A stretch of DNA of 16,102 bases, from contig CANCCJ010000055.1 of the NCBI GenBank assembly GCA_947374535.1, forward strand, positions 1 to 16,102. Direction: 5' to 3'. Below, piece by piece: positions 14,220-16,102 of this stretch; position 1 is the stretch's first letter; the number at the start of each line of letters is the position of its first letter. The notes beneath the pieces were generated by a model, which was not told the DNA's origin, did no database searches, and worked only from the letters and a program-made list of their open reading frames with translations. The stretch is from Comamonadaceae bacterium (GTDB taxonomy: Bacteria > Pseudomonadota > Gammaproteobacteria > Burkholderiales > Burkholderiaceae). A program made the position numbers and the translations under genes.

Positions 14220-16102
14220 TAGCCATTCATCCTTGCAACGTCTTTGGCAACGTGTTGGTTTTGTTGTCCGAAATTTTTCAAGCCCGCGCGAATCAGTAAG
14301 GGCGCAATATCCAGCGCCCAAGCGGTGGCCACTGTCGCCAACAGGGTGGAGATCTGCAAGCCGTTTTTGAGCAAGCGCGCAATCAATTCGAGGTCGAGGT
14401 GGAACAGCTGTGTTTCTTGATCCCCACGTGCCAATATCACATGGCCGTCCTTGCAGAACACGGCGCGACCGCCTTGTTGCAAATGCGCTGCCATTGCGGC
14501 GTTGTCTTGGGCTTTCGCGTAATACACCACTTCGCCGTCGCTGAGTTCTGCCAAGGTGGTCACGGCATCTTCGTCAGCGTTGAGCACGGCAGCGCCTTCT
14601 GGCAATACCAAGTCGATTTGCGTGCGAACCACGGTGCGCATTTGTTCAGGCGTTTGGATGTCATGTTTTTCAATCAACACGTCGTTGGTTGCGGGCATGT
14701 TGGTGACCACACCGACCAAGCAGCGGTCGTAGGCCAAGCCTTCGTCCAAGATGTGTTCGGGGGTAGTCTCAAACACAGCCGCATCCAGCGCACGGTTGAT
14801 CAGTAAACGTTCCGAGGCGTCAAAGCCGCGTGCATCGTATTTACCCAAGTGGTGTTGGTCCATGTACAGACCGTCTTTGCAAGCCAAGCCTGTGCGGCGG
14901 CCTGAGAGATGCAGCAACCATGCCACCAATTGAGACAACTCGGTGGTTTGTTGGCTGCCTGAAATGCCAACCACGGGGATGCGACCAGAGTCGTTAGGAC
15001 CAAACAAATGTTCGACGATGGCCTTGCCCACTGGACGGGGTTGACCCACCGCAGGTTTGACGTGCATCAGCAAGCCAGGGCCGGCGTTGACTTCAATGAT
15101 GGCGCCTTTGGTTTCTTCCAGCGGGCGCGAGATGTCTTGGGTGACGATGTCGATGCCAGCAATGTCCAAGCCGATCACGCGTGCGGCGAGGGTTGCCACC
15201 GCTGCGACTTCGGGGTGAACCAAGTCGGTCACATCGTTGTTCAAATTGCCGTTGCGTTGCACCACCACAATGCGGCCTTGGTCGGGAATGCTCGTGGGCG
15301 TCAATCCTTGGCGTTGGATTTCAAGCAGCGACATTTCGCCGCGTGGGGTGTGCAGGCGAATCAGGTCGAGCGGAAAGCCTTCGGCAATGCCGCGACGTGG
15401 GTCGGTGTTGATTTGGCTGTCAATCAACTGCTCGACGGTGGAGGTGCCGTCGCCAGTGATGCAAGCGGTTTCACCACGTGTGGCGGCCACCACGCGGTCG
15501 CCCACCACCAAGACGCGGTGTTCGTCGCCGCGCACGTAGCGCTCGATCAGCACTTCGCTGCCTTCTTTTTCAGCAGCTGTCCATGCGGTGCGTACGCCTT
15601 CTTCGGTGTTCACGTCCAAAGACACGCCCCAGCCGCGGTTGCCGTCTAGGGGCTTGACCACCACGGGCAAGCCGATGTCTTGTGCCGCTTCCCACGCTTC
15701 GTCAGCGGTTTTGACAATCTGGCCTTCGGGCACAGGAATGCCGCATTGCGTGAGCAAGCGCTTGGTCAAGTCTTTGTCGCTGGAGATGCTCTCTGCAATA
15801 GCGCTGGTGCGGTCTGTCTCAGCCGTCCAAATGCGGCGTTGCTTGGAGCCGTAGCCCAGCTGCACCAAGTTGCCTTCAGTCAAGCGAATGAAGGGCGTTT
15901 TGCGTTCCACAGCAGCATCGACGATACAGGCGGTGCTGGGGCCTAAGCAGCGCAAGTCGGCAATCTTTTTTAAACGCTCGACGGTGGCATTGATGTCAAA
16001 AGGCTTGTTGTTGGCTGCCGCCATCACGAGTTCTCGGGCGGCCAAAAAGCTTTCACGACCCAGCTCTTCATGTTCGGTCCGGAATACCACTTTGTAGACA
16101 CC
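14219..16102 (-). CDS. cphA': Second cyanophycin synthetase-like protein (CphA'/CphA2-like), 5' end outside window
   Basis: Paralogue of the downstream cphA. 627 residues are visible; by alignment with CphA about 95 N-terminal residues lie beyond the window edge, so the full protein would be near 720 aa. The frame is open to 16102, so the GTG at 16090 is not the start. The ATP-grasp half looks intact: LGPSTACIVDAAVE, TEGNLVQLGYGSKQRR, VVVKPLDGNRGWGVS and IIEVNAGPGLLMH. The Mur-ligase half is degenerate. The P-loop position reads GISGSQQTTE instead of GTNGKTTT (14939-14968), the metal/active-site stretch GMGDHLG is replaced by MPATND, and the protein stops where CphA begins PGRFNVFD, so the C-terminal domain is missing. 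This resembles CphA2, which polymerises beta-aspartyl-arginine dipeptides, and CphA' of beta-proteobacteria. It may instead assist or regulate CphA. Identity as a homologue is sure; activity is not. Confidence 0.9.
   Translation of the reverse strand, partial: GVYKVVFRTEHEELGRESFLAARELVMAAANNKPFDINATVERLKKIADLRCLGPSTACIVDAAVERKTPFIRLTEGNLVQLGYGSKQRRIWTAETDRTSAIAESISSDKDLTKRLLTQCGIPVPEGQIVKTADEAWEAAQDIGLPVVVKPLDGNRGWGVSLDVNTEEGVRTAWTAAEKEGSEVLIERYVRGDEHRVLVVGDRVVAATRGETACITGDGTSTVEQLIDSQINTDPRRGIAEGFPLDLIRLHTPRGEMSLLEIQRQGLTPTSIPDQGRIVVVQRNGNLNNDVTDLVHPEVAAVATLAARVIGLDIAGIDIVTQDISRPLEETKGAIIEVNAGPGLLMHVKPAVGQPRPVGKAIVEHLFGPNDSGRIPVVGISGSQQTTELSQLVAWLLHLSGRRTGLACKDGLYMDQHHLGKYDARGFDASERLLINRALDAAVFETTPEHILDEGLAYDRCLVGVVTNMPATNDVLIEKHDIQTPEQMRTVVRTQIDLVLPEGAAVLNADEDAVTTLAELSDGEVVYYAKAQDNAAMAAHLQQGGRAVFCKDGHVILARGDQETQLFHLDLELIARLLKNGLQISTLLATVATAWALDIAPLLIRAGLKNFGQQNQHVAKDVARMNG
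14230..14234 (-). promoter_or_regulatory. Ribosome site fixing the cphA start
   Basis: AAGGA on the minus strand lies inside the last codons of the upstream paralogue, 10 nt before the ATG at 14219. Together with the TAATG overlap it supports this start over the in-frame upstream codon at 14321. Confidence 0.65.

Noticed and set aside
14939..14968. Sequencing error or frameshift as cause of the degraded P-loop in the cphA paralogue
   Set aside because: The frame stays open and alignable to CphA on both sides of the P-loop (IPVVGISG before, LAYDRCLVGVVTN after), so the changes are substitutions in an evolving gene and not a frame error.

Overview
The window looks like a chromosomal segment of a betaproteobacterium of the order Burkholderiales, most likely Comamonadaceae (a Limnohabitans- or Rhodoferax-like aquatic bacterium). 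This rests on the protein sequences (long-form IlvD, single-chain class I fumarase, TRAP-type malonate operon, paired cyanophycin synthetases), the moderately high GC content and the compact gene layout. I saw no rRNA, tRNA, insertion sequence, prophage gene or CRISPR array. Coding density is high, and the longest gene-free stretches are about 155-160 bp.

Left part (1-4837), housekeeping metabolism. On the minus strand a small periplasmic cytochrome c (1671-1982) precedes a class I fumarase (30-1580). Divergent from them, ilvD (dihydroxy-acid dehydratase, branched-chain amino acid synthesis) is followed after 17 nt by lgt (prolipoprotein diacylglyceryl transferase).

Middle part (4834-11583), a malonate utilisation locus. 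A GntR/FCD-family regulator on the minus strand is divergent from a five-gene plus-strand operon. The first three genes encode a TRAP transporter: binding protein, small permease and large permease. They are followed by malonyl-CoA decarboxylase (matA) and malonyl-CoA synthetase (matB). The logic reads directly from the order: the binding protein captures malonate in the periplasm, the permeases bring it in with an ion gradient, MatB makes malonyl-CoA at the cost of ATP, and MatA decarboxylates it to acetyl-CoA. The arrangement matches the matPQMAB type known from Sinorhizobium rather than the matABC type of Rhizobium trifolii, which uses a MatC carrier. The 154-bp divergent intergenic region is AT-rich and holds a perfect 18-bp inverted repeat and a 21-bp-spaced direct repeat, both candidate regulatory sites.

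Right part (11587-16102), cyanophycin storage. A strong hairpin terminator lies between the convergent matB and cphA. On the minus strand a full-length cyanophycin synthetase CphA (860 aa) is preceded, with a 1-nt overlap, by a paralogue that runs off the window edge. The paralogue keeps an ATP-grasp half, but its Mur-ligase half has lost the P-loop lysine and the whole C-terminal domain. This is the architecture of the dipeptide-polymerising CphA2 type or of the poorly understood CphA' of beta-proteobacteria. It is the most interesting feature of the window. No cyanophycin-degrading enzyme is visible here.
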